DNA from: Pigmentiphaga litoralis
Lineage (GTDB): Bacteria > Pseudomonadota > Gammaproteobacteria > Burkholderiales > Burkholderiaceae_B
Length of the DNA: 64,000 nt
Assembly: GCF_013408655.1 (NCBI RefSeq)
Contig: NZ_JACCBP010000003.1
Coordinates: forward strand, 186,001-250,000
Reading direction: 5' to 3'
The translations under genes were made by a program, and so were the position numbers. Position 1 is the first letter of the stretch. The number at the start of each line of letters is the position of its first letter. Below, in pieces: positions 48,201 through 63,200 of the stretch. The notes below the pieces were generated by a model. That model made no database searches, was not told the origin of the DNA, and saw only the letters and a list, made by a program, of their open reading frames with translations.

Positions 48201-51200
48201 CGCCACGTCCGCCTTCGCGGCGGGCAGCGGCGACATCCGCGTGCTGTCCAATATCAATACCGTCGTAGGCGACATCACCACCACGGGCAATGTCTCGATC
48301 ACGTCGACGACCGGGTCCATCCTGGATGCCAGCCCGCTCGTCAGCAGCGCCAACGATGCCAACGTCGACATCGTCGCCTCGGGCCTGCGCCTGAACGCCG
48401 CATTGGCGATCGGTGATTCCATCAACCATCTGGAAACCACCGTCGGCACGTTGACGGTCCAGGCGGGCACGACGGTGTTCCTGCTGGAAACCGATGGCCT
48501 GACCGTCGGCAACGTTGGCGTCAGCGTCAATCGGGTGCTGACCACCGGCGCGACCACGGTCGTGACCGACGCGGCGCAATCCGATGTCCGGTCCACCGGC
48601 AACATCGTGCTGCGCACCAACACCGGCGACCTGGTGCTGAATGACGGCACCGCGACGGCAGACGATGCCGCCGTGGTCGCCGCAAGCGGTAACGTGCTGC
48701 TGCAGGCCCTGTCGGCCACTGGCACGATCACCGCCAACGCCGACGTGATCTCCGGTTCGGGCAACGTGTCGGTGCTGTCCGGCGGCTCGGTGACCTTTGC
48801 CGCCACCGCCGACATCACCACCACCGGCACGGTCAACGTCGAAGCCGGCACGGGCAGCATCACGCAGTCCACCACCAGCATCTTCGGCAGCAGCAGCGAC
48901 ATCCGCCTGCTGGCTGCACTGAACGTGACCGTAGGCCGCATCACCACGACGTCCAATGTATCGATCACTGCCACGGCGGGCTCGGTCCTGGATGCCGACG
49001 CCCTGGTAGCGGGTGCCGACGACAGCGATCTCGACATCGTCGCGGCCGGCTTGCGCATGAACGCCGGTCTGGGTATCGGTGACGCTGCCAACCATCTGGA
49101 AACGACCGTCGGCACGCTGACGGCACGCGCCACCAGTGGCGGCATCTACCTGACGGAAACCGATGGCGTGACCATCGGCGACGTCAGCGCGACCATCCAG
49201 CGCGTCAGCATGAGCGGCGCCGTATCGGCCGTGCTCGACGCGCTGCAGTCGGACCTGATCACGACTGCCGGCAACGGCAACATCGTGCTGGTCAGCGGCG
49301 CAGCCGGCATCGTGCTGAATGACGGCGCGACGCTGGTCAACGATGGCGCAGTGTCGGCCAACGGTTCGGGCCGCATCCTGCTGATGGCGCTGGGCGCCGA
49401 CGGCAGCATTACGGCCAACGCCGATGTCGTCTCGGGCACCGGTCATATCTCCATCCTGGCCGCCAACGCCGCGGTGTTCACAGGCACGGCCGATCTGCGC
49501 ACCGCAGGCGCCGGTACCCTGAACGTCGAAGCGGGCATCGGCAGCATTACCCAGTCGACCGGCAGCGTGTTCAGCGCCGCGGGCGACATCCGCTTGCTGG
49601 CGGCACAAGACGTCACGGTGGGCCTGGTCACCACGACCGCCAACGTGGCGGTCACGGCCCTGGCCGGTTCCATCGTCGATGCCGACGCCCTGGTGGGCGG
49701 CGCCAACGACAGCAGCCTGGATATCGTTGCCTTGGGCCTGCGCCTGAATGCGGGCACCGGTATCGGCGGCGCGATCAACGTGCTCGACACGCAAGTCGGC
49801 ACGCTGTCGGCACGCGCCACGTCGGGCGGCATCCATCTGCGTGAAGCCGATGGCCTGATCGTCGGCGATGTGGGCGTCACCATCCAGCGCGTCGGACGTG
49901 ACGCAGGCCTGACCGTAACCACCGACGCGGTGCAATCCGACGTCGTGACCACGGCCGGCAACGGCAACATCGCGCTGGTGACGGCGGCGGGCGACATCGT
50001 GCTGAATGACGGCACGGCATTGGCCGACGACATCGCCATCGCGGCGCACGGCACCGGCACGGTCTTCGTGCAGGCGCAAGGCGCGGGCACCAGCATTACC
50101 GCCAACGCCGACATCCTGTCGGCCACGGGTCACCTCACGGTGATCGGTGCAAGCAGCGTGGTCTTCCTGGGTACGGCAGACCTGCGCACCAGCGGCACTG
50201 GCACGATCAACGTCGAAGCCGGCACCGGCAGCATCACGCAGTCGGCGGGCAGCATCTTCAGCGCCACCAGCGACATCCGCCTGCTGGCTGCGCAGGACGT
50301 CACGGTCGGCCTGGTGAGCACCACGGGCAATGTGTCGCTCACGGCCACCGCCGGCTCCCTCCTGGATGCCGACGCACTGGTTGCGGGCAACAACGACAGC
50401 AACATCGATGTGATCGCGTCGGGCCTGCGCCTGAACGCGGGTCTTGGTATCGGTGCTGCCGTCAACCATCTGGAAACGACGGTCGGCACGCTGACCGCGC
50501 GCGGCACCAGCGGTGGTGTCTATGTGACCGAGTCCGACGCACTGATCATCGGTGACGTCAGCGCCACCATCCAGCGCGTGGCTGCCGATGGGTCGCTGAC
50601 CGCGACCACCGACGCCGCGCAGTCCGATGTCCGCACGACCGCCGGCAACGGCAACATCGTGCTGATGACGCTGGCGGGCAGCATCGTGCTGACCGACGGC
50701 ATCACCACCGCCGACGACATCGCCGTGTCGGCCAACGGTTCGGGCAATGTCCTGGTCCAGGCCGCGGGTGCGGGCACGAGCGTGACGGCCAACGCCGACA
50801 TCGTCTCGGGCACGGGCCACCTGACGGTGCAGGGCGCGGATTCCGTGTCCTTCACGGGCACGGCCGACCTGCGCACCGCGGGTGCGGGCACGCTCGACGT
50901 CGAAGCCGGCACGGGCAGCATCACCCAATCCACCACCAGCGTGTTCCTGGCTGCCGGCGACATCCGCCTGCTGGCCGCGATCAACGCGACGGTGGGCCTG
51001 ATCACCACGACGTCGAATGTGTCGATCACTGCAACCGCCGGCGCCATCCTGGATGCCGACGCGCTGGTGGGCGGCGCCAACGACATCAACATCGACCTCA
51101 TTGCCTCGGGACTGCGCCTGGTTGCGGGCCTGGGTATCGGTGACAGCATCAACCATCTGGACACGACGGTCGGAACCCTGACCGCGCGTGCCACCTCGGG

Positions 51201-54200
51201 CGGCGTGTACGTGTCTGAAACCGATGATCTGGTCATCGGTGATGTGGGCGTGACCGTGCAGCGCGTCGGCAGCGATGCCGCCGTGACCGGCACGACGGAC
51301 GCCGTCCAGTCCGACGTCATCACGACCGCCGGCAACGGCAACATCGTGCTGATGACGGCCGCGGGCAGCATCGTGCTGACCGACGGCACGTCAGCCGCCA
51401 ACGACATCGCCGTCTCGGCGCAGGGCTCGGGCAATGTCCTGATCCAGGCGCTGGGTGCGGGCACGAACGTGACGGCCAACGCCGACATCGTGTCGGGCAC
51501 CGGCAACCTGAGCCTGCTGGCCGCCGCGTCGGTGACCTTCACCGGCACGGCCGACCTGCGGACAGCGGGTGCGGGCAGCATCGACGTGCTGGCAGGTACG
51601 GGCAGCATCACGCAGTCCATCGACAGCCTGTTCACCGCAGCATCGGGCGACATCCGCCTGCTGGCCGCGCTGGACGTGACGGTCGGCACGATCCTGACCA
51701 ACGCCAATGTGGCGATCACCGCCACGGCCGGCTCGGTCATCGATGCGGATCCGTTGGTTGCGGGTAGCAACGGTGTGGTTAGCAACGACACGCGCGTCGA
51801 CATCACCGCCGCGGGTCTGCGTGTGAATGCCGGCGTCGGTATCGGTGCCAATGTCAACCATCTGGAAACGACGGTCGGAACCTTGACCGCGCGTGCCACG
51901 TCGGGCGGTGTGTATGTGTCCGAGACCGACGGCCTCATCGTCGGCGACGTGAGCGTGACCATCCAGCGCGTTGGCAGCGATGCTGGCGTGACGGCCACCA
52001 CCGATGCGATCCAGTCGGATGTCATCACGACCGCCGGCAACGGCAACATCGTGCTGGCAACCGGCGCGGGCAGCATCGTGCTGAACGACGGCACGGCGTC
52101 CGCGGATGACATCGCGATCTCCGCTAACGGCTCGGGCAACATCCTGGTCCTGGCGCTGGGCGCAGGCACGGACGTGACGGCCACTGCGGACATCCTGTCC
52201 GGCACCGGCCACATCACGGTCCTGGCCGCAGGGTCGGTCCGCTTCACCAACACGGCCGACGTTCGCACCACGGGTGCGGGCACGGTCGATGTTGAAGCCG
52301 GCACCGGCAGCATCACGCAGTCCACCACCAGCGTCATTGGCGCTGCGGGCGACATCCGCCTGCTGGCCGGCCAGAACGTCACGATCGGCCTGGTCACCAC
52401 GACCACCAACGTGTCTATCACGGCAACTGCCGGATCGATCAACGATGCGGATGCTCTGATCAATGGGGCCAACGACGGCAATCTCGACGTTGTCGCCTCC
52501 GGCCTGCGTCTGATCGCCGGTCTCGGGATCGGTGCCACCGTCAACCATCTGGACACGACGGTCGGAACATTGACTGCCCGTGCCACCAGCGGTGGCGTCT
52601 ACCTGTCCGAAACCGACGGCCTGATCGTCGGCGACGTCAGCGTGACCATCCAGCGCGTCGGCAGCGATGCCGGCGTGACGGCCACGGTCGACGCGACGCA
52701 GTCGGATATCCGCACGACCGCCGGCAACGGCAACATCGTGCTGGTGACGGCCGCCGGCAACATCGTGCTGAACGACGGCACGGCGACCGCCGACGACATC
52801 GCCATCGCGGCCAACGGGTCTGGCAACATCCTGATCCTGGCCAACGGCGCGGGCACGGACGTGACGGCCAATGCCGATCTCGTCTCGGGCACGGGTCACA
52901 TCACCGTGCTGGCTGCCAACGCGGTCATCTTCACCGGCACGGCCGACATCCGGACCTCGGGTGCGGGCACGCTGGACATCGAAGCGGGCACGGGATCGAT
53001 CACGCAATCCACGACCGGTGTCTTCGAGGCCGCCAGCGACATCCGCCTGCTGGCCGCGACGGACATCACCTTGGGCCTCGTCAGCAGCGCTGCCTCGGTA
53101 TCGATCACGGCCACCGCCGGCTCGATCCTGGACGCGGACGCCCTGGTCAATGACGCGAATGACGGTAACGCCGACATCATCGCGGCCGGTCTGCGCATGC
53201 AGGCGGGCCTGGGCATCGGCGGCGCGATCAACCACCTCGACACCACGGTCGGCACCCTGACCGCGCGTGCCACAGGGTTTGCAAACACCGGTGGCATCTA
53301 CGTCAAGGAAAGTGACGGACTGATCATTGGTGACGTCAGCGCCACCATCCAGCGCGTCGGCAGCGATGCCGGTGTCACGGCCACCACCGATGCGACCCAG
53401 TCCGACGTCATCACGACAGCGGGCAACGGCAACATCGTGCTGGTGACCGCGGCCGGCAACGTGGTGCTGAACGACGGCACCGCCGCAGCCGACGATGTGT
53501 CGGTCTCGGCCAACGGTTCGGGCAACGTGCTGATCCTGGCACTGGGCGCGGGCACGAGCGTGACGGCCAACGCCGACATCGTCTCGGCCACCGGCCACCT
53601 GACCGTTCTCGCCGCCCAATCCGTCGCCTTCAACGGCACGGCGGACCTGCGCACGGCCGCGACCGGCACGGTCAACGTCGAAGCGGGCACAGGCAGCATC
53701 ACCCAGTCCACCACCAGCCTGTTCACGACGAGTGCCGGCGACATCCGCCTGCTGGCCGCGACCGACGTGACGGTGGGCCGTATCGCCACCGGCGCGAATG
53801 TGTCGATCACGGCCACGGCCGGCTCGATCATCGACGCCGACGCACGGGTTGCAGGCAGCAACGACAGCGCCATCAACATCAACGCCACCGGTCTGCGCCT
53901 GAACGCCGGGCTGGGTATCGGTGCTTCCGTCAACGCTCTGGAAACGACGGTGGGTACCCTGACCGCACGTGCCACCGGGTTGTCAAACGCAGGCGGCGTG
54001 TACGTCTCCGAATCCGACGGCCTGATCGTCGGCGACGTGGGCGTGACCATCCAGCGCGTCAATAGCGATGCTGGCGTGACGACCACGACTGACGCGGTCC
54101 AGTCCGATGTCATTACCACTGCCGGTAACGGCAACGTAGTGCTTATGGCCGGCGGCAGCGTCACGCTGAACGACGGAACGGCCGCTGCCAACGACCTCGC

Positions 54201-57200
54201 GGTCGCGGCAGACGGCTCGGGCAACATCCTGATCCTGTCGCTGAACGGCGACATCACGGCGAACGCCGATGTGGCGTCGCTGGCGGGTCACGTCACGATG
54301 CTGGCCCTGGGCGCGGTCAGCTTCACGGGTACCGCCGATGTCCGCAGCTCGGGCGCAGGCACGATCAACATCGAAGCCTCGACTGGCAGCATCACGCAGT
54401 CGACGACCAGCGTCTTCAGCACCAACAGCGACATCCGCCTGCTGGCGGCTGCCAACGTCACGGTCGGCAACATCGTCAGCGGCAGCAATGTGTCGATCAC
54501 CGCGGTCAACGGTTCCGTCCTGGATGCCGATGCCCTGGTGACCGACGTCAACGGCACTGCTGTCAATGACACCAACCTCGAAATCACCGCGGCAGGCTTG
54601 CGTCTGGTAGCGGGCGTGGGTATCGGCGCCGCGGTCAACCATCTGGACACGGCGGTCGGAACACTGACTGCACGTGCGACCTCGGGTGGCGTGTATGTGT
54701 CCGAAACCGATGGCCTGGTCATCGGCGACGTGGGCGTGACCATCCAGCGCGTCGGCAGCGATGCCGGCGTAACGGCCACGGTCGACGCGCTGCAATCCGA
54801 TGTCCGCACGACCGCCGGCAACGGCAACATCGTGCTGGCGACGGGCGCGGGCAGCATCGTGCTGAACGACGGCACGGCAACGGCCGACGACGTGTCGGTC
54901 GCGGCCAACGGCTCGGGCAACGTCCTGATCCTGGCCCTGGGCGCCGGTACTGACGTGACGGCCAACGCCGACATCGTTTCGGGCACCGGCCACCTGACGG
55001 TGCTGGCCGCCCAATCCGTTGCCTTGACCGGCACGGCGGATCTGCGCACCGCGGGTGCCGGCACGATCGACATCGAAGCCGGCACGGGCAGCATCACGCA
55101 GTCCACCACCAGCCTGTTCACGGCCGCGTCCGACATTCGCCTGCTGGCCGCGATCGACGTCACGGTCGGCAACATCATCACCGCCGCCAACGTATCGATC
55201 ACCGCCCGCAACGGCAGCATCAACGATGCCGACGCGCTGGTCAACGGTTCGAACGACGACAACGGCGACATCACCGCCAACGGCCTGCGCCTGAACGCCG
55301 GCGTGGGGATCGGTGCCAACGTCAACCACCTGGAAACGACGGTCGGAACGCTGACCGCACGTGCCACCAGCGGCGGCGTGTTCATCTCCGAATCCGACAG
55401 CCTGATCGTCGGCGACGTGAGCGTGACCATCCAGCGCGTCGGCAGCGATGCCGGCGTGACGACCACCAACGATGCGCTGCAGTCCGACGTAATCACGACC
55501 GCCGGCAACGGCAACATCGTGCTGAACGTGGCTGGCAGCATCGTGCTGAACGACGGCACGGCATCGGCGGACGACATCTCGGTGTCGGCCAACGGTTCGG
55601 GCAACATCCTGGTCGTGACTCTGGGCCCGCTGACGGACGTGACGGCCAATGCCGACATCGTCTCCGGCACGGGTCACGTCACAGTCCTGGCGTCCAACGC
55701 GGTCGTCTTCACCGGCACGGCGGATATCCGCACGGCAGGGGCGGGCACGATCAACGTCGAAGCCGGCACGGGCAACATCACCCAGTCCACCACCAGCGCG
55801 TTTGCGGCTGCCAGCGACATCCGACTGCTGGCCGCGCATGACGTGACAGTGGGCTTGATCACCACGCTGGCCAACGTGTCCATCACGGCAGGCACGGGCC
55901 TGATCATCGACGCCGATGCGCTGCTGGCCGATGCCAACGGCAACGTTGTGAACGACAACACTCTCGACATCGTCGCATCGGGCCTGCGCCTGGCCGCCGG
56001 TGTCGGTATCGGTGCCAACGTCAACCATCTGGACACGTCGGTCGGGACCCTGACCGCCCGTGCCACCTCGGGCGGCATCTACGTGTCCGAGACCGATGGC
56101 CTGGTCATCGGCGACGTCAGCGTCACCATCCAGCGCGTCGGCAGCAATGCCGGTGTCACGGCGACCACCGATGCCCTGCAGTCGGATGTCGTCACGACCG
56201 CCGGCAACGGCAACATCGTGCTGGCAACCGGCGCGGGCAGCATCGTGCTGAACGACGGCACGGCGGCGGCCGACGACATCGCCGTGTCGGCCAACGGGTC
56301 GGGCAACGTCCTGATCCTGGCTGCCGGTGCAGGCACCGACATCGTGGTCAACGCCGATCTGGTCTCGGGCACCGGTCACATCACGGTCCTGGGCGCCAAC
56401 GCCGTCGCCTTCACGGGCACGGCAGACCTGCGCACGGCAGGGGCGGGCAGTCTCGACGTCGAAGCCGGCACGGGCAGCATCACCCAATCGGCCACCAGCC
56501 TGTTCACCTCGGCCGCCGGCGACGTCCGCCTGCTGGCTGCGGTCGACGTGACGGTGGGCAACATCGCGACCCTGGCCAACGTGTCGATCACCGCGCGCAA
56601 CGGCGGCATCAACGATGCGGATGCACTGGTCAATGGCGTGAATGACGGCAACATCGACGTCACCGCCAACGGCCTGCGCCTGAACGCCGCCGTCGGTGTC
56701 GGTGCCAGCGTCAACCATCTGGAAACGATGGTCAGCACACTGACTGCTCGCGCTACCGCAGGCGGTGTGTTCGTGTCCGAGGCCGACGCCCTGATCGTCG
56801 GCGACGTCAGCGTGACCATCCAGCGCGTCGGCAGCGATGCCGGCACCACCGCCACGGTGGATGCGCTGCAGTCGGATGTCATGACGACCGCGGGCAATGG
56901 CAACATCGTGCTGAGCGCCGGTGGCAGCATCGTGCTGAACGATGGCACGGCCTCTGCCGACGACATCGCGGTGTCGGCCAACGGTTCGGGCAATGTCCTG
57001 ATCCTGACGCTGGGTCCGGTTGCGGATGTGACTGCCAATGCCGACATCCTGTCGGGCACGGGCCACGTCACGATGGTGGCCTCGCAGTCCGTGCTCTTCA
57101 ACGGCACGGCCGACATCCGCACTGCGGGTGCGGGCACGGTCGATGTCGAAGCCGGCACGGGCAACATCACCCAGTCCACCACCAGCGTGTTCAGCGCCGC

Positions 57201-60200
57201 CAGCGACATCCGTCTGCTGGCCGCGCACGACGTGACGGTGGGCCTGGTGACGACCCTGGCCAATGTGTCCATCACCGCGGGCACCGGCCTGATCATCGAC
57301 GCCGATGGTCTGGTCAACAATGCCAACGACAGCAACCTCGATATCGTTGCCTCCGGCCTGCGCCTGAACGCCGGCGTGGATATCGGTGCCAGCATCAACC
57401 ATCTGGAGACGACGGTCGGAATATTGACCGCACGTGCTACCGGGTCTGCAAACGCGGGCGGCATCTATGTTTCCGAGACCGATGGCCTGGTCATCGGCGA
57501 CGTCAGCGTCACCATCCAGCGCGTCGGCGGCAATGCCGGACTGACCGTGACGGTCGATGCCACCCAATCCGACGTACGCACGACCGCCGGCAACGGCAAC
57601 ATCGTGCTGACGGCCGGTGGCAGCGTCGTGCTGAACGATGGCACCGCCGCCACCGACGACGTCTCGGTCTCGGCCAACGGCTCGGGCAATGTCCTGATCC
57701 GCGCGCTGGGTGGCGATGTCGTCGCCAACGCCGACATCCTGTCCGGCTCCGGTCACCTGACGGTGCTGGCCGCCAACGCCGTCCTGTTCACCGGTACGGC
57801 CGACCTGGCCAGCACCGGCACGCTCGACGTGGAAGCGGGCATGGGCAGCATCACCCAGTCCACCACCAGCGTGTTCAGCTCGGCCAGCGACATCCGTCTG
57901 CTGGCGGCGCAGGACGTGACGATCGGCCTGGTCACGACGCTGGCGAATGTGTCGATCACGGCAATCGCCGGTTCGATTATCGATGCGGACGCCTTGGTCA
58001 ACAATGCCAACGACACCAACCTCGACATCGTTGCGACGGGCTTACGCGCCAACGCCGGTGTCGGTATCGGTGCCAACATCAACCATCTGGACACGACAGT
58101 TGGAACCCTGACCGCACGTGCAACAGGGGTGGCAACCACCGGTGGCATCTACGTGAAGGAAACCGACGGCCTGATCGTCGGCGACGTGAGCGTGACCATC
58201 CAGCGTGTGGGCAGCGATGCCGCCACCACCAGCACGACCGACGCGGTCCAGTCGGATGTCCGCACGGTCGCCGGCAATGGCAACATCGTGCTGACCGCCG
58301 GCGGCAGCATCGTGCTGAACGACGGCACGGCCACGGCCGATGACGTCGCCATCGACGCCAACGGTTCGGGCAACGTGCTGGTCCTGGCGCTGGGCGGCGA
58401 TCTGATCGCCAACGCCGATATCGTGTCCGGCAACGGCGCGGTGTCGGTCCTGGCCGCGGGCGCCCTCAGCCTGACCGGCAGCGCCGACCTGCGTACCGCG
58501 GGCAGCATCGACATCGAAGCCGCTGCGATCGCGCAGTCGGTTGCCAGCGTCATCTTCTCGACCAGCGACGTTCGCCTGCTGGCCGCGACGACCGTGACGG
58601 TCGGCGCCATCAGCACCACCGGCAACGTGTCGATCACGGCGCTGACCGGCTCCATCCTGGACGCCGACAGCCTGGTGAATGGCGCGAACGACGGCGCCAG
58701 CGACATCGTCGCCAACGGCCTGCGCCTGAACGCCGGCACCGGGATCGGTGACAGCGTCAACCATCTGGACACGACGGTCGCCACCCTGACCGCACGTGCC
58801 ACGGCAGGCGGCATCTACGTCTTTGAGACCGACAGCCTGATCGTCGGCGACGTGGGCGTGACCGTGCAGCGTGTCGGCAGCAACGCCGCCATGACGGCAA
58901 CGGTCGATGCCCTGCAGTCCGATGTCATCACGACCGCCGGCAACGGCAACATCGTGCTGGCCGCCGGCGGCAGCATCGTGCTGAACGACGGCACGGCCAA
59001 CACGAACGACGCGGCAGTCCTGGCCAACGGATCGGGCAACATCCTGGTCCTGGCCCTGGGCGGCAACGTGATCGCCAACGCCGATGTGGCAGCCCTGACC
59101 GGTCACCTGACCGTCCTGGCGCTTGGTTCGGTTGCCTTCACGGGCACGGCTGACCTGAGCACCTCGGGCGCGGGCACCATCAATGTCGAAGCCTCGACCG
59201 GCAGCATCACGCAGTCGACCGCCAGCGTCTTCAGCACCAACAGCGACATCCGTCTGCTCGCGGCGCAAGACGTCACGGTGGGTCTCATCACCACGACCGG
59301 CAACGTCGGTATCACCGCGGTCAACGGTTCGATCCTGGACGGCGACGCCCTCATCGGCAACGCCAACGACACCGCGATCGACATCTACGCCGTCGGCCTG
59401 CGCCTGAACGCCGGCAACGGTATAGGTGACAGCGTCAACCACCTGGACACGGCAGTCGGAACCCTGACCGCACGTGCCAATGCGGGTGGCGTGTACGTCA
59501 AGGAAGCCGACGGCCTGGTCATCGGCGACGTCAGCGTGACCATCCAGCGGGTCGGCGGCAACGCCGCCACGACCGCCACGGTCGACGCGCTGCAATCCGA
59601 TGTCCGCACGATCGCCGGCAACGGCAACATCGTGTTGACCACCGGCGGCAGCTTGGTGTTGAACGACGGCACGGCCACGGCGGATGACATCTCGGTCGCA
59701 GCCAACGGGTCGGGCAATGTCCTGGTCCTGGCGCTGGGCGGCGACGTCGTCGCCAACGCCGACATCGTGTCGGGTGCGGGCGCCATGACGGTGCAAGCCG
59801 CCGGCGCAGTGGCGTTCACGGGTACGGCCGATCTGCGCACCACCGGCAGCATCGACGTCGAAGCCGCCGCCATCACGCAGTCGGCCACCAGCCTGTTCAC
59901 CTCGATCAGCGACATCCGCCTGATGGCCGCGACCAACGTCACGGTGGGCAACATCGCCACCGCGGGCAACGTGTCGATCACGGCCATCAACGGGTCGATC
60001 ATTGATGCCGATGGCCTGGTGAATGGTGCGAACGGCATGGGCGGAAACAACAGCAATATCGACATCACCGCCAACGGCCTGCGTCTGAACGCCGGCAACG
60101 GGATCGGTGACACCGTCAACCATCTGGATGTCACGATCAACACCCTGACCGCACGCGCCACGAGCGGCGGCATCTACCTGAAGGAAAGCGACAACCTCGT

Positions 60201-63200
60201 CATCGCCGACGTGGGCGTGACCGTGCAGCGTGTCGGCAGCACTGCCACCACGACGGCCACGACCGACGCGGTGCAGTCGGATGTGCGCACGACGGCCGGC
60301 AACGGCAACATCGTGATCACGACCGGCGGCAGCATCGTCCTGACCGACGGCGTGGCAACTGGGGATGACACAGCACTGTCGGCCAACGGATCGGGCAACA
60401 TCCTGGTCCTGGCGCTGGGCGGCGACGTTATCGCCAACGCCGACATCGCGTCCGCCACCGGTCACCTGACGGTGCTGGCCGCGAACACGGTGGCCTTCAA
60501 CGGCACGGCGGATCTGCGCAGCGCCGGCACGCTTGACGTCGAAGCCGCCGCAGGCAACCTCGCGCAAGCCACGGGCAGCCAGTTCGTGTCGACCGGCGAC
60601 ATCCGCCTGTCGGCCGCGCAGTCTGTTACGGTGGGCACGATCGCCACCGCCGGCAGCGTGTCGATCACGGCCATCAACGGCGCGATCATCGATGGCGACG
60701 CACTGACCAACAGCCTCAACGACACCGTTGTCGACATCACCGCGAACGGGCTGCGCCTGAACGCCGGTGCCGGCATCGGCGCCGCCGTCAACCACCTGGA
60801 AACCATGGTCAACGTGCTGAGTGCACGGGCCAATAGCGGTATCTACCTGAATGAAACCGACGGTCTGACTGTTGGCGACGTGGCCACGACCGTGCAGCGT
60901 GTCGGCAGCAACGCCGCCACGACCGCGATCGCAGGCGGCCTGCAATCCGACCTCATCACGACGTCCGGCAACGGCAACATCGTGCTGACGACGACCGCGG
61001 GCAACCTGGTGCTGCAGGACGGTGCCACCCCCGCGAATGACGGCGCCATTGCCGCGAACGGCGCAGGCAACATCCTGCTGTCGGCCACGGCAGGCAGCGT
61101 GATCGCCAACGCCGACATCGTCTCGGGCACGGGCAACATCTCGGTGCTGGCGGCCAACGCCATCACCCTGGCCGGCACCGCCGACGTCCGCACCACGGGC
61201 GCCGGTACGGTCGACCTGAACGCGGCCACCGGCAGCATCACGCAGTCGGCAGGCAGCCTGATTTCCGCCACCAGCGACATCCAGCTGGCGGCCGCCGGCA
61301 ACATCACGATCGGTGGTGTGGCCACGGCCGGCAGCGTGTCGGTGACGGCAGGCGGCTCGATCATCGACGGCGGCGATCGCTACACCAACGTCGTGGCAGC
61401 GGGTCTGCGCCTGACCGCCGGCAATGCCGTCGGCAACGCGTCCGACACGCTCGACACCACGGTCGGCACCCTCAGCGCCCGTGCAGGCAACGGCGGCGTC
61501 TTCGTCCAGGACAGCGATGGCCTGGCGATCGGCAACGTGGGCAGCGCCATCAACCGCGTCAACCAGGCCGGCACCACCAGCCTGGTGATCGACAGCGCGG
61601 TGTCCGATGTCCGCACCACGGCCAACGGCAACATCGTGCTGGGCACCACCACCGGCGACCTCGTGCTGAACGACGGCACGGCGCCTGCCGATGGTCTGGC
61701 CGTCAACGCGAACGGCAGCGGCAGCATCCTGGTGCAAGCCACCGTGGGCAACGTGGTCGCCAACGGCGGCATCACCTCCGGCACCGGCAACGTGTCGGTG
61801 CTTGGCGGCGGTTCGGTCCTGTTCAACGCCAGCGCCGGTATCACCACCGCAGGCGCGGGCACGGTCGACGTCGAAGCCCTCACCGGCAACGTCACGCAGG
61901 CCGCAAGCAGCCTGTTCAGCGCAGTCGGCGACATCCGCGTCTCGGCAGCTGGCAACGTGACGGTGGGTGGCATCACCACCGCCGGCAACGTCGGTCTGAC
62001 CGCCACGGCGGGTTCGATCATCGACGGCGGCGACACCTACGTGAACGTCACGGCATCGGGCCTACGCCTGGTGGCGGGCGTCGGCGTCGGTAGTGCGTCG
62101 GACCTGTTCGACACCCGCGTCGATACCGTCGCAGCACGCGGCACGTCGGGCGGCATCTTCCTGAACGAACTCGACGGCGTGACGGTCGGCGACGTGGCCG
62201 TGACGGTGCAGAAGGCAGGCGCTGCTTCGGTCACCACCGACCCGGCCATCGGCGACCTGCGCACCACGGCAGGCAACGGCGGCATCGTGCTGAAGGCTGG
62301 CGGCGATGTGCTGCTGACCGCCGGCGCGGGCGCCGCCGATGGCGCCATCTCGGCCAACGGCAGCGGCGGTGTCCGGATCGAAACGACCGGCACCGGCAAG
62401 ATCACCGCGGCCGCTGGCGCCGACATCGCGTCCGGCACGGGCAACATCGTGCTGAACGGCGCGGGCGACGTGCTCGCAGGCAAGGTGGCCACGCAAGGCC
62501 AGGCCAACGTGTCCTCGCAATTGGGCACGGCCTTCATCACCCAGCCGGTCGACGCGCAAGGCAAGGACGTCGAACTGGTGGGCAACGTCATCGACATCGG
62601 CGCACCGATCGCCAGCGCCGGCGGCACGCTCACGATCCGCCCCGCCGATCCGGCACGCGACATCGTGGTCGGCGACGCCTCACTGGCCACGGCCTACCCG
62701 GACGCGCTGTACGTCGGCAACGGTGCGATCGGCGCACTGGTTCCCGGCTTCCAGGCCATCACGATCGGCAGCGGCGCAGCGGACGAAATCATCCGCATCA
62801 GCGGCGTGACCAACCCGGTCAAGTTCGCCGATCCGCTGGTGCTGAACGCCACCGGCGCCGGCAGCCAGGTGGTCCTGCAAGGCACGGTCTCGGCGGGCGC
62901 CCTGACGGTGCTCGGTTCCGGCGCCGGCACGACGGCCTCGGCCGCCACCCTGCAAGTGCAGGGCGCGGTCGACGTCAACGACCGCTTCCTGGTCGATGGC
63001 GCAGTCCAGGTCGCAGCCGGCCTGGGCGGCAAGTCCGGCGACATCACCTTCCGCGGCGCAGTCGATGCCGTGGCGGGTGGCGCAGCCGACTCGCTGGTGC
63101 TGTCGGGCCAGGGCGGTTCGGTGACTTTCGGCGGCACGATCGGCGCCGGCACCGCACTGAACACCCTGCAGGTGTCCGATGCCGTCAACGTGGTCTTCGA

